Assembly (NCBI GenBank): GCA_013696065.1
Contig: JACCZJ010000410.1
Coordinates: 1 to 15,480, forward strand
Reading direction: 5' to 3'
Origin: Nocardioidaceae bacterium
GTDB taxonomy: Bacteria; Actinomycetota; Actinomycetes; Propionibacteriales; Nocardioidaceae
Length of the DNA: 15,480 bases
Part shown: one piece after another, positions 6,686-15,076 of the stretch
How the letters are laid out: every line of letters begins with the position of its first letter
Position numbering within the stretch: position 1 is the stretch's first letter
Program-made: the position numbers and the translations under genes
Notes under the pieces: generated by a model
Database searches by the model: none
Told to the model about the DNA's origin: nothing
Seen by the model: the letters and a program-made list of their open reading frames with translations, nothing else

Positions 6686-6698
6686 TCAACTAAGTTGA
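6686..6698. promoter_or_regulatory. 13-bp palindrome just before the membrane-protein ribosome binding site
   Basis: TCAACT-A-AGTTGA is a perfect inverted repeat with a 1-bp centre, ending 3 bp before TAGGAGAAG. Its AT-rich surroundings (about 6670-6698) contrast with the GC-rich flanks. The location suits a repressor operator or a translation-controlling element. The rest of the 189-bp gap from 6523 holds no gene. A GGGTAT box at 6659-6664 resembles a SigB-type -10 but has no matching -35. Confidence 0.35.
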
Positions 6699-6711
6699 CC
6701 TAGGAGAAGAA

Positions 6712-7512
6712 ATGTCTTCAGATCGCAGCGGCGGTGCAACGGCCGCAGGAAGCGGCGCCGGAGAGCCGAAACAAGGGTTTTCGGACTCCGATACGACCGG
6801 ATATACCAGCGAAAGATCAATTCCCGTGCGCGACGACGATTACGCCGAGCCACGGCACACCTCCGTGCGAGAGGACACCGTCGTTCAGCGTCAGGTTCGT
6901 CCGGTGGATACCGACAACGACGATCGCGGGCCCGTGAATGTGGCGGTCGGCGCTGAGCGCCAAGACGGGGTCCGCTGGGGTCCCATCTGGGCCGGTCTCT
7001 TAACGGCACTCACGACATTCTTGCTGCTAGAGCTGCTGTTCTTCTGGCTCGGGTGGCTGACGCTCGACCCCGGCGAAGCCGACCAGCAAGACTCTCGCGG
7101 CCTCGTGACCGGCATCTTGGCGTTGGTGGCGTTCTTCCTTGGCGGTGTGATAGCGGGTGCGACTGCGATCTGGAAGGGGCTATTCAGTGGGCTTCTGCAC
7201 GGATTTATGGTGTGGGCCCTCGGCGTGGTGGCGTTTATCGCTTTGACCTTCTTCGGCGGCAGCGCCCTGCTCGGCAGCTTCGGCGACCTCACCAATCAAC
7301 TCGGCGTCGGCCCGCAGCAGGTGCAGTCCGCGACAAACGTGTCGGAAGCCGAAGAAGACAAGGTCGTCGGCGCTGCCAGAGACGTGGCGGCACCGGCGTT
7401 CTGGGGCTTGTTCCTGCCGCTGTCCGCAGCAATGCTCGGCGGGCTCATCGGCTCGAAGATGTGGCCCCGGCGCGACGAGACCGACCCCGACACGGTGACT
7501 TTGCGCGCCTAA
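6712..7512 (+). CDS. Four-helix membrane protein with disordered acidic N-terminus, function unknown
   Basis: 266 residues. Residues 1-88 are hydrophilic and low complexity (Gly, Ser, Asp, Thr, Arg), probably disordered and cytoplasmic. Four hydrophobic segments follow at about 91-117 (starting WGPIWAGLLTAL), 130-152, 157-186 (GLLHGFMVWALG) and 228-250, then a charged tail RRDETDPDTVTLRA. A polar loop of about 40 residues (187-227) lies between helices 3 and 4. The WGxIxAG start of helix 1 and LHGxxxWAL in helix 3 recall uncharacterised small membrane families (YrzE-like or 'PhnA-like' annotations), but this is recall, not a search. The start at 6712 has a strong TAGGAGAAG site. The gene ends in tandem stops (TAA TAG) and is monocistronic, bounded by a hairpin. 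I assign no function. Confidence 0.85.
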   Translation: MSSDRSGGATAAGSGAGEPKQGFSDSDTTGYTSERSIPVRDDDYAEPRHTSVREDTVVQRQVRPVDTDNDDRGPVNVAVGAERQDGVRWGPIWAGLLTALTTFLLLELLFFWLGWLTLDPGEADQQDSRGLVTGILALVAFFLGGVIAGATAIWKGLFSGLLHGFMVWALGVVAFIALTFFGGSALLGSFGDLTNQLGVGPQQVQSATNVSEAEEDKVVGAARDVAAPAFWGLFLPLSAAMLGGLIGSKMWPRRDETDPDTVTLRA

Positions 7513-7572
7513 TAGGTCGGCCCGCCCAAAGCGCGCAGCAAGTCGCCTAGTTATCCCTAAGTGGCTGCCTCT

Positions 7573-7610
7573 CGGCCCCGTCAGGTGTTTTCTCTCACCT
7601 GCCGGGGCCG
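7573..7610. terminator. Strong hairpin between convergent genes (probable bidirectional terminator)
   Basis: CGGCCCCGTCAGGTG and CACCTGCCGGGGCCG form a 15-bp stem with one mismatch and an 8-nt loop, TTTTCTCT. It sits midway in the 140-bp gap between the membrane-protein stop (7512) and the nuoN stop (7653). No U-run follows on either strand, typical of high-GC terminators. It would serve both units. Confidence 0.75.
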
Positions 7611-7652
7611 CTCGGGGTGCATTCGTTGCGACCTATTCCCCGGGAAACTCCG

Positions 7653-9143
7653 TCAAGGGAGCACGAAGAAGAGTGGGCCCGGGAAGATCGACAACACTGC
7701 CGCAGCGATAAACGTCACAATGACCACAAAGAGCTCGGCGCCGTGTGGTTCCCGCTGACCCCCGGGCTGTCCCGAGGCGGGCGGTTCAGCAACTGCCGCG
7801 CGAACCGGCGCTGGCGTCAGCAGGGCGGCGACGAAGCGCAGGTAGTAGACCAACCCGAGGGCGACGTTGATCGCCAAGACCACCGCCAACCAGGTCAGCT
7901 CCCCCTCGACCGCACTGCGGAAGATCGCGACCTTGGCCACCAACCCCACGATCCCGGGCGGCAGGCCCGCGAGACAAAGCAGGGCAAACGTCAACGCCAA
8001 GCCGAGCCACGGACGAGTGCGGACCAGACCCCTGAAGTCGTCAACAGTCACAGCGCCCCAGGCAGAGACAGCCCCGACCACCGCGAAGGCGCTCACGTTC
8101 ACGATGGCGTACATGAGCGCGTACGCCTGCATGGCGCCGATGTCGGCCTCCGAGCCACCGGCTGCGAGTGGCACCAGCAGATAGCCCGCCTGCGCGACCG
8201 AAGACCAGGCCAATAATCGGACGACATGGCTTTGCCGCAACGCCGCCAGATTGCCGAGCGTCATGGTAAGGGCGGCAGCCACCGCGACCATCGGCGACCA
8301 GAGATCGACGTACGGCGAGAAAAACCGCACGAGCACGATCACCAACCCCGCAAGACCGGCTGCCTTGCTGACTACCGAGAGATACGCCGCCACGCCGATC
8401 GGCGCGCCGACGTACGTGTCTGGCACCCACACCTGGAAGGGCACCACAGCGACCTTGAAGCCGAACCCCACCAGCGTGAGCACCATGCCCACAGCGATGA
8501 CTGGCTCGACAGCAGCCCCCGTCGCCACCGACGTGGCGATGCGGCCGGCGGCGACCGAGCCTGTAGCGCCGTAGACCATGGAGATACCGAGCAACGTAAA
8601 GGCCGTCGCGACCACGGACACGATGAAGAACTTCAGGGCTGCCTCAGCCCCGCGGCGGTTGCGCCGCCGCAACCCGACCAACGCGAATGATGGCAGCGAC
8701 AACGTCTCCAGAGCGACCAGCAAGGTGATCAGATCGCGTGCCGCCGCAAGACACAGCGCCCCCGTGGCGGAGCTGAGCAACAAGAAATACAGCTCACCCC
8801 CGGGCAGTTCGCCGCGGTGGACAGACGGCTGCAGCAGCATGCCGATAAGTCCGGTCGACACCAAGATGATCAGCCACCAGGCCAAGGTGACGTCGTCTAT
8901 CACCCATGAGCAGTTGACCGGCTGCTCGATGCCGGAGGCGGGCAGACAAAAGGTCGCTCGACTATGGCTCGACAGCGCGGCGCTCGCCAACAGGGCCGCT
9001 AGCACGCCCACTAGGCTGATCGCGCAGGGCAGCGCTCGCGACCCGCGCGGAGCGAAGGCATCCACCAGCAGTGCCGTGATCGCTGCGGCGACCAGGCAAA
9101 GCGGCGGGGCGATCGCCCACCAGTCGATCACTTGCGTCGTCAT
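7653..9143 (-). CDS. nuoN: Complex I antiporter-like subunit NuoN
   Basis: 496 residues, about 14 hydrophobic segments, one of three Mrp-antiporter-like proton channels of the complex I membrane arm. Key residues are kept: Glu146 in LLVALETLSLPSFALVG (TM5) and Lys230 in GFGFKVAVVPFQVWVPDTY (TM7), followed by VGAPIGVAAYLSVVSKAAG. An Arg-rich loop (RRRNRRGAEAALK, 159-171) follows TM5. A Pro/Ala/Gly-rich stretch around 445-470 precedes the last helix. The ATG at 9143 encodes MTTQVIDWWAI; the ribosome binding site is weak. It is the last gene of the cluster, 39 bp after nuoM, and ends 43 bp from the hairpin at 7573-7610. Confidence 0.95.
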   Translation of the reverse strand: MTTQVIDWWAIAPPLCLVAAAITALLVDAFAPRGSRALPCAISLVGVLAALLASAALSSHSRATFCLPASGIEQPVNCSWVIDDVTLAWWLIILVSTGLIGMLLQPSVHRGELPGGELYFLLLSSATGALCLAAARDLITLLVALETLSLPSFALVGLRRRNRRGAEAALKFFIVSVVATAFTLLGISMVYGATGSVAAGRIATSVATGAAVEPVIAVGMVLTLVGFGFKVAVVPFQVWVPDTYVGAPIGVAAYLSVVSKAAGLAGLVIVLVRFFSPYVDLWSPMVAVAAALTMTLGNLAALRQSHVVRLLAWSSVAQAGYLLVPLAAGGSEADIGAMQAYALMYAIVNVSAFAVVGAVSAWGAVTVDDFRGLVRTRPWLGLALTFALLCLAGLPPGIVGLVAKVAIFRSAVEGELTWLAVVLAINVALGLVYYLRFVAALLTPAPVRAAVAEPPASGQPGGQREPHGAELFVVIVTFIAAAVLSIFPGPLFFVLP

Positions 9144-9182
9144 GGCGCGGTCACTCGATCACGCCACCTGCGTCGCGCGTTG

Positions 9183-10685
9183 TCATGGGGTTACCGGCAA
9201 GGCGGCGACCACGTCTGCCGACCACAGCATCACCATCGGGGCCAGCCCCAGCAGCACCGTAAGAGCCACCAACGGGAGCCATGCCACCCATTCGTCCGCC
9301 TCGACATCGGTCACGGCGTCGCTCGCAGGAACGCCCTGGCACACCTTGCGCACGGCCACCACGAAATAGACCGTGGTCAAGACCACACCCAGTCCGGCGA
9401 GGACCATGAACACCAGGTATGTCGTCTGGGGCAGGTCGGGGTGGGGCGAATAGGCAGCCAGCATTGTCAACATTTCGCCCCAGAACCCGGCCAGTCCAGG
9501 CAGTCCGAGACTGGCCACGGCCGCAACGGCGAGCACAGCGGCCAGGTGTGGCGACCTGGCATAGAGTCCTCGACCGATCACGCCAAAACCTGAATCGCCG
9601 ACCCTGTCTTTGACCGCCCCCACCACGAAGAACAGCAATGCCGTGATCACTCCGTGCGCCACATTGGCGAAGTTGGCGGCGGCTAGGCCCTGTGGAGTCA
9701 TGGTCGAGATGGCCAAGGCCACAAACCCCATGTGCCCGACGCTCGAGTAGGCGATCAGCCGTTTGAGATCTGGTTGCGCGAGACAAGCCAAGGCGCCATA
9801 CACGATGCCGACCACCCCGAGGGCACCGAGATAGGGCGCCACCTCGAGTGCGCCGACCGGGACGACGTCGTACCAGAACCGCAGCAGGCCGTAGGTCCCC
9901 AGCTTGAGCAGCACCCCAGCGAGCAACACCGACCCGACTGTGGGCGCCTTGCTGTGGGCATCGGGGAGCCAAAAATGCAACGGCCACATCGGGATCTTCG
10001 CTCCGAAACCCACCATCAGCAGGACAGCTATCAGGATCTGCCGATCCGATTCGATGACCCGTGCCCGTTCGGTCAGCGCCGCTAGATCGAAAGTGCCGAG
10101 CTCCGATCGCAGCAACAAGAACGCAACGAGCATCAGCGCCGAACCCGTCACCGTCACGACCAGGAAGCGAGAGGCCGCCCGCCTCCGGCCGGGCTCGTCG
10201 TGCGGGTCACCCCAAGCCGCGATGACGAACCACATCGGGATCAAGACAACCTCGAATAAGACGAAGAACAGCACGAGGTCGAGGGCGACGAAGGTGCCTA
10301 TGCTGCCGGCTTCGATGACCAAGATAAGGCCGACGAGAGCGCTCGTGCCGCCACAGTCGGGGGCGCGTTTAAGCAGCGCGACCAGGCAGCACCAGGTCAA
10401 CAAAGCTGTCAGCACAACGAGGGGGGCGGAGAGATCGTCGACACCGAGGCGCCAATGCACGTCGAGAGCTGCGATCCAGGAGGCGTTCGACTGCCAGACG
10501 TACGCCCCGTCAGCAGAAACGACGTCGACCCACATCCAGATCGACACGGCCAGGACGGCGCTTGCCAACCCAATCGCTGCCTGCGTGACTCGGCGACTGT
10601 CACGGAGAAGGGGCAACAGGGCAGCGCCGACGGCGGGTCCAGCGACCAAAAATTCCAACCCGCCGAACGAGCTTGCCGAGATCAC
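9183..10685 (-). CDS. nuoM: Complex I antiporter-like subunit NuoM
   Basis: 500 residues, polytopic. The family core is intact: Glu145 in VLFFVLFEVVLIPMWFVIA, then Lys230 in GFGAKIPMWPLHFWLPDAH and SKAPTVGSVLLAG, which form the TM5/TM7 proton channel. ALACLAQPDLKRLIAYSSVG (TM12 region) carries the second conserved lysine. The GTG at 10685 gives the expected N-terminus (VISASSFGGLEFLV). It lies 16 bp after nuoL and has no obvious ribosome binding site, so coupling is likely. The subunit sits between NuoN and NuoL in the membrane arm of known complexes. Confidence 0.95.
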   Translation of the reverse strand: MISASSFGGLEFLVAGPAVGAALLPLLRDSRRVTQAAIGLASAVLAVSIWMWVDVVSADGAYVWQSNASWIAALDVHWRLGVDDLSAPLVVLTALLTWCCLVALLKRAPDCGGTSALVGLILVIEAGSIGTFVALDLVLFFVLFEVVLIPMWFVIAAWGDPHDEPGRRRAASRFLVVTVTGSALMLVAFLLLRSELGTFDLAALTERARVIESDRQILIAVLLMVGFGAKIPMWPLHFWLPDAHSKAPTVGSVLLAGVLLKLGTYGLLRFWYDVVPVGALEVAPYLGALGVVGIVYGALACLAQPDLKRLIAYSSVGHMGFVALAISTMTPQGLAAANFANVAHGVITALLFFVVGAVKDRVGDSGFGVIGRGLYARSPHLAAVLAVAAVASLGLPGLAGFWGEMLTMLAAYSPHPDLPQTTYLVFMVLAGLGVVLTTVYFVVAVRKVCQGVPASDAVTDVEADEWVAWLPLVALTVLLGLAPMVMLWSADVVAALPVTP

Positions 10686-10701
10686 GCGAGGCCGACCATG
10701 G

Positions 10702-12573
10702 TCACTGCGCGAGCCCGATCACGACAGCGAGAGCGACTGCTCCCAAGACGACGGTGGTGACATAGCGCTGGAGGTTGCCGTCATGCAGCCAGCGCAATAG
10801 ACGGGCGCTCCACTGGGTTGCCGTGTCAGCGCCTTGCACATAGGGCTCGACGATGCTGGATTCATTGGCCGCCACAGCCAAGGCTGAGAACCGACTTGGC
10901 CGCAGGATAACTCGCTCGACCAGAGCGTCGTAGTGGAACTCGCCCGCAAGCACCTGTCTGAACTTCCCGAGCCGGACGGCCGGATCAGCGGCGCCGAGCT
11001 GCCACCACGCGAAGACCGTGGCTGCGATGGCCCCCAGGGCCAGGCCCAGGCTGATGAGGGCGACGGGAAGATGCAGCGGGTCCGCCTCGATCCCAAGGAA
11101 CCCCGGCCGCAGCACTGCCCAGCTCCCCACCAGACATGGGATTGCCAGCAGGACCAGCGGACCCAGCATCAGCCAGGGTGACTCATGCGGCTCGGCGGCG
11201 ACGATCCGTCCATTGTCGGCCCCGTCAGAGGGTTCTGCGGTGCTGCCGCGGCGAGGGCCGAGGAACACCAACAGCCAAGCCCGCGTGGAGTATGCCGCCG
11301 TGAGGGCTGCACCCAACAGACCGGCCACGAGCACCAGCCAGCCCCGAACGGCGTACTCACCGTGCATAGCCTGCTCGTAGGCCACCCCGAGAACGGCGTC
11401 CTTGGAAAAGAAACCGACTAGCGGCGGGACCCCAGCCAGGGCAGCAAAGCCGATGGTCATCGTGGTGAACGTGATCGGGAGCGCGGCGCGCAGTCCGCCC
11501 ATCTGGCCGAGCCGCTGAGTCCCGACGGCATGGATGACCGAACCGGCCGCCAGGAACAGCAACGCCTTGAAAGCACCGTGCGACAACAGATGCAGGATTG
11601 CTGCTCCGTAGCCGGCCAGTGACAAGGCAGCGAACATATACGCGAGTTGGCTGACGGTCGACCAGGCCAGCACCCGCTTGAGGTCGTCAGCGGCCAAGGC
11701 CATCAGGGCGCTGCCGAGCATGGTGATGACGGCGATCCCCGAAAGCACCGCCATGGCGACGTCGGAGAGCACGTAGACGGGCAGCAATCGCGCGACGAGA
11801 TAGACCCCGGCTGCCACCATCGTGGCGGCGTGGATGAGTGCGCTGATAGGCGTCGGGCCGGGCATCGCGTCGGGGAGCCACGAGTGCAGCGGGAACTGTG
11901 CCGACTTGCCGACGACGCCACAAAGCAGGAGCAGCGTCGAGATGGTGGCTTCACCCGAGGTGATCGACCCGGCTTCGGCCGCGGTGATGACGCCGGAGAT
12001 CTGATAGGTCCCGGCGGCTTCGCCGATCACGAAGATGCCGAACAGGAAACCGATATCACCGAGCCTGGTCATCACGAAGGCTTTCACTGCGCCCTCCCGC
12101 GCCGGCTCCAACTCCCAGTGGTGGCTGATGAGGAAGTAGGAGCAGACGCCCATCACCTCCCACCCGACGAGCAAGACGAACAGGTCATCAGACACGACCA
12201 CCAGGCTCATCGCCGCGGTGAAAAGGCAGACCAGTGCGGTGTATGTCGGATAGCGCGGGTCGCCACGCAGGTAGGACACCGAATAGACCTGGACGAGCAG
12301 CGCTACTGCCGTGGCCAACACCAACATGGAGGCGCTGAGCTGGTCGACCCGAAGTCCTACCAGGATCGGGGTGCCGCCTGTGCTGATCTCGTAGGGGCCG
12401 AGCGCAGAAGCGGCCGCGTCGCCCCAGTGGCCGAACCCGATAACCAAGGCCGCACCGAGGCTCGCAGCGGTGGTGACGACCCCGGCGAGGGGAGCGATGC
12501 GCTCGCGACGATGGCCCGCGAGCATGGCCACCACCGCACCGATGACCGGGAGGAGCACGATCCCCAAGGTCAT
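10702..12573 (-). CDS. nuoL: Complex I antiporter-like subunit NuoL
   Basis: 623 residues, normal for the distal proton-pumping subunit. Channel residues are present: Glu139 in LLVGWEVMGVCSYFLI and Lys223 in GVVGKSAQFPLHSWLPDAM, followed by the diagnostic GPTPISALIHAATMV. LMALAADDLKRVLAWSTVSQ carries the TM12 lysine. The C-terminal part (about 540-623, with FHYDALVERVILRPSR) matches the lateral helix and anchor that run along the membrane arm. The start is GTGATG: the GTG at 12576 overlaps the nuoK TGA by 4 nt and the ATG at 12573 by 1 nt; I prefer the ATG, which changes the length by one residue. Confidence 0.95.
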   Translation of the reverse strand: MTLGIVLLPVIGAVVAMLAGHRRERIAPLAGVVTTAASLGAALVIGFGHWGDAAASALGPYEISTGGTPILVGLRVDQLSASMLVLATAVALLVQVYSVSYLRGDPRYPTYTALVCLFTAAMSLVVVSDDLFVLLVGWEVMGVCSYFLISHHWELEPAREGAVKAFVMTRLGDIGFLFGIFVIGEAAGTYQISGVITAAEAGSITSGEATISTLLLLCGVVGKSAQFPLHSWLPDAMPGPTPISALIHAATMVAAGVYLVARLLPVYVLSDVAMAVLSGIAVITMLGSALMALAADDLKRVLAWSTVSQLAYMFAALSLAGYGAAILHLLSHGAFKALLFLAAGSVIHAVGTQRLGQMGGLRAALPITFTTMTIGFAALAGVPPLVGFFSKDAVLGVAYEQAMHGEYAVRGWLVLVAGLLGAALTAAYSTRAWLLVFLGPRRGSTAEPSDGADNGRIVAAEPHESPWLMLGPLVLLAIPCLVGSWAVLRPGFLGIEADPLHLPVALISLGLALGAIAATVFAWWQLGAADPAVRLGKFRQVLAGEFHYDALVERVILRPSRFSALAVAANESSIVEPYVQGADTATQWSARLLRWLHDGNLQRYVTTVVLGAVALAVVIGLAQ

Positions 12574-12971
12574 CACGGGGGCGTCACCGCTACCCGATCC
12601 GGTGAGCTGCCAGCGCCTCGGTCGGTGTGCTTGCTCGCCTCCTGATCAGCCCGCTGACCGCCGTCGCGATCAGCGAGCTCGCGCATCGCATCGACGTTGA
12701 TGTGTTGGTGGGTTCTGAAGACGAGGAGCACGATCGCCAGACCGAGGCCGATTTCGGCTGCGGCAATCGCAATGACGAAGAGCGCGAGGACTTGGCCCGA
12801 GTCGAGGGCGTCGTGCCACCAGGCGTCGAAGGCGACCAGGTTGAGGTTGACAGCGTTGAGCATCAGCTCCACGCCCATCAAGACAAGCACGGCATGGCGA
12901 CGGGCCATGACGACATACGTGCCGATTCCGAAGAGGAGCGCAGACAGCACCAGAGGGAAGAGCAGCGGCAT
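12573..12971 (-). CDS. nuoK: Complex I subunit NuoK
   Basis: 132 residues with three transmembrane helices (about 3-22, 28-48, 60-85). The two conserved membrane glutamates are visible: Glu35 in MGVELMLNAVNLNLVAF and Glu73 in AIAAAEIGLGLAIVLL. Most NuoK proteins end near residue 100; this one has a hydrophilic tail of about 40 residues rich in Asp, Arg, Gly and Ser. The ATG at 12971 overlaps the nuoJ stop by one base (TGATG) and has AGGAG 8 nt upstream; a TTG one codon earlier is possible but less likely. Confidence 0.94.
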   Translation of the reverse strand: MPLLFPLVLSALLFGIGTYVVMARRHAVLVLMGVELMLNAVNLNLVAFDAWWHDALDSGQVLALFVIAIAAAEIGLGLAIVLLVFRTHQHINVDAMRELADRDGGQRADQEASKHTDRGAGSSPDRVAVTPP

Positions 12972-13477
12972 CAATCGCGCTCCTGCCGCCGTGACAAGAC
13001 GATGGCGCCGATGAGTGCCGCGAGCAGCAAGACGCTGAGCACTTCGAACCCCAGCACCCAGGCGCCGAAGAGCGTCGACCCCAACGCACCAGCACTGCCG
13101 ATGTCGCCGGAGCCGATCTCGATCCGAGTGCCACCGAAGCCGGCGGCAAAGGACACGATCAGCAACCCGGATGCAGCCGCCGCCGTGAATGCGGCCAGGA
13201 AGCGGTTGGAGCTCGTCAGGTCGGGGACGGCTCCTGTGGGAGCACGGGTCAACATGAGCGCAAAAAGAAGCAGTACGACGACCGCACCGAGGTAGATGAG
13301 CACCTGCACCCAGGCGACGAACTCAGCCGCCAGCAGCAGATAGCAACCCGCCAACGCCCCGAGCGTGACCACCAGCCACAAGGCGCAGTGCACGAGGTTG
13401 GCGCTGACGGCGACGAGCACGGCCGAGCCGAGCGCCATCGCGCCGAGCAGCAGGAACAACACCTCGACGAGCGTCAC
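12971..13477 (-). CDS. nuoJ: Complex I subunit NuoJ
   Basis: 168 residues, five predicted membrane helices. The signature of the third helix is visible in EFVAWVQVLIYLGAVVVLLL (52-71), the region that holds the pi-bulge helix thought to couple quinone chemistry to pumping. A Gly/Ser-rich periplasmic loop (about 113-130) separates helices 4 and 5. The GTG at 13477 overlaps the nuoI stop by 4 nt (GTGA), indicating translational coupling. The tail ends in RRQERD. Confidence 0.94.
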   Translation of the reverse strand: MTLVEVLFLLLGAMALGSAVLVAVSANLVHCALWLVVTLGALAGCYLLLAAEFVAWVQVLIYLGAVVVLLLFALMLTRAPTGAVPDLTSSNRFLAAFTAAAASGLLIVSFAAGFGGTRIEIGSGDIGSAGALGSTLFGAWVLGFEVLSVLLLAALIGAIVLSRRQERD

Positions 13478-14007
13478 TGCTCACGCTCGGGTGGGGGGGT
13501 CTGGCGACCAGCCGCCTTCTCGGCGTTGGCGATCTCCTTGGGTGGTGGCGCGCTCGCGTCGAGGGCGGGCGGCGGTGGCACAGTCCACATCCACTCCTGC
13601 AGGCGACTCTTGTCGTGGGTGAGGTCATGGATGTCGGTTTCGGCGTACTCGAACTCCGGAGACCAGTGCAACGCGTCGAAGGGACACACCTCGATGCAGA
13701 TGCCGCAGTACATGCACAGGGAAAAGTCGATGTCGAACTGGTCGAGCATGTTGCGGCTGCGCTCACGGCCTCCCGGCGCTGCGGGTGGGGCGGTCTCCTT
13801 GTGGGAGTCGATGTAGATGCACCAGGCCGGGCACTCGCGGGCGCACAGCATGCAGACGGTGCAGTTCTCCTCCATCAAGGCGATGACGCCGCGTGACCTC
13901 GGCGGCAGCTCCGGCAGCGCATCGGGGTAGTGCGCCGTCACCGAACGGCGGGTCAGGTTGGTCAAGGTCACCTTGAGACCCGTCAGCAGACCTCTACCGA
14001 AGCTCAT
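13474..14007 (-). CDS. nuoI: Complex I 2x[4Fe-4S] ferredoxin subunit NuoI, divergent actinobacterial type
   Basis: 177 residues. Two complete ferredoxin motifs bind clusters N6a and N6b: C49, C52, C55, C59 in CTVCMLCARECP and C98, C101, C104, C108 in CMYCGICIEVCP. The linker between them (SHKETAPPAAPGGRERSRN) is a few residues longer than in the mycobacterial protein, and the C-terminus has a Pro/Ala-rich tail of about 35 residues. The sequence, including RGVIALMEENCTVCMLC and EYAETDIHDLTHDKSRLQEW, matches my memory of the second, partial nuo set of Streptomyces rather than the main set. The ATG at 14007 overlaps the nuoH stop as ATGA. It passes electrons towards quinone; the upstream donor subunits are not in the window. 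Confidence 0.94.
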   Translation of the reverse strand: MSFGRGLLTGLKVTLTNLTRRSVTAHYPDALPELPPRSRGVIALMEENCTVCMLCARECPAWCIYIDSHKETAPPAAPGGRERSRNMLDQFDIDFSLCMYCGICIEVCPFDALHWSPEFEYAETDIHDLTHDKSRLQEWMWTVPPPPALDASAPPPKEIANAEKAAGRQTPPPEREQ

Positions 14008-14960
14008 AGCGCTAACACCCCTACCGTCGTGATTACCAGCTGGAGCAACACGAGCGGCACCAGACCTTTCCATGCGAGCGACTGAAGCTGATCCTCCCGC
14101 ATCCGGGGGTAGGCCACCCGCAACCAGATGACGAGGAAGGAGACGGCTCCGGTCTTGAGCAGGGTCCACAGCCACCCCAGCTGGTCACTCCACGGCCCTT
14201 GCCACCCACCGAGAAACAGCACCGTGGTCAGGGCGGCGAGCACCACGATCCCGGCATACTCGGCAAGCAGGAACAGCGCAAACCTGATGCCGGTGTACTC
14301 GGTGTAGGGGCCGAAGATGATCTCGGCGTCCGCGACGGGCATGTCAAACGGCGGGCGTTGCAGCTCGGCTAACCCAGCAATGAAGAACACCACCATGGCT
14401 GGCAGCTGCCACAGCAGCCACCAGGGATTCCACGCTGCCGCGATGCCGGTCAAGGAAAGGGTCCCTGCCGCCATCGCGGCGGACACCGCAGCCAAGACGA
14501 AGGGCAGTTCGTACGACATCAGCTGCGCGGCAACGCGCAACCCGCCGAGCAGCGAGAACTTGTTGGCGCTGGCCCATCCGGCCATCAACGAGCCGAGTAC
14601 ACCCACACTCATCACAGCCAGAGCGAAGAACAGGCTGACATCGAGACTGGAGGCAGCACCGTCAGGTGCGATCGGTATGACGACCAGCACGATCAGGTAG
14701 GGAAGCAGCGCCACGGCTGGCGCCAATCTGAAGACGTGCCGGTCGGCAGCCGTGGGCAGCACATCTTCCTTCTGGACGAACTTGACGCCGTCGGCGATCA
14801 GCTGGGCCCAGCCGTGGAAGCCCCCGGCATACATGGGTCCTACCCGTGACTGCATGTGCGCCATGGCCTTGTGCTCGAGCTGACCCACCAGCAGCGGCAG
14901 CACGAGGAACGCGACAAGCACGACACCGAGCCGCAGGGCCAGGTCCCACCAATCGATCAC
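14004..14960 (-). CDS. nuoH: Complex I membrane subunit NuoH, divergent type
   Basis: 318 residues, about eight membrane helices, the subunit that forms the quinone-entry tunnel. Conserved pieces: EHKAMAHMQSRVGP (29-42) in place of the usual ER..GR.Q.R.GPN, WAQLIADGVKFVQKED (51-66), LAELQRPPFDMPVADAEI (about 197-214) in place of AE..R.PFDLPE.E.E, and TEYTGIRFALFLLAEY (about 220-235). These shifts suggest adaptation to a different partner or donor, as in the second Streptomyces nuo set. The GTG at 14960 has AGGCGG just upstream. It is the first gene of the cluster, 116 bp after the GNAT remnant; no convincing promoter was found in that gap. Confidence 0.94.
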   Translation of the reverse strand: MIDWWDLALRLGVVLVAFLVLPLLVGQLEHKAMAHMQSRVGPMYAGGFHGWAQLIADGVKFVQKEDVLPTAADRHVFRLAPAVALLPYLIVLVVIPIAPDGAASSLDVSLFFALAVMSVGVLGSLMAGWASANKFSLLGGLRVAAQLMSYELPFVLAAVSAAMAAGTLSLTGIAAAWNPWWLLWQLPAMVVFFIAGLAELQRPPFDMPVADAEIIFGPYTEYTGIRFALFLLAEYAGIVVLAALTTVLFLGGWQGPWSDQLGWLWTLLKTGAVSFLVIWLRVAYPRMREDQLQSLAWKGLVPLVLLQLVITTVGVLAL

Positions 14961-15076
14961 GAGCCGCCTACCGTCGCGTCAGTGTTTGAGTGCTTTGTGC
15001 CTCACCTTAACCAGTCGCCCTCTCTGCGGAGCGCGACGCCAGGCAGCGGTGTGCGAGAGAGACCGAGCGCGTGTCC

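Noticed and set aside
7550..7560. TAGGGATAA-like sequence (minus strand), half of an I-SceI-type homing site
   Set aside because: Only the first nine bases match the 18-bp site; no intron or homing endonuclease gene is nearby.
7653..14960. Many long plus-strand open frames opposite the nuo genes
   Set aside because: They mirror the coding strand of clear nuo genes, have no family features, and are expected in high-GC DNA.
14979..15076. Coding continuation of the GNAT frame to 14979
   Set aside because: After the C-run at 15136-15140 the residues are unrelated to the family; the shifted frame gives the plausible C-terminus instead.
14961..15076. Residual nuoG sequence upstream of nuoH
   Set aside because: No frame gives molybdopterin-domain or Fe-S-like residues; the stretch appears non-coding.
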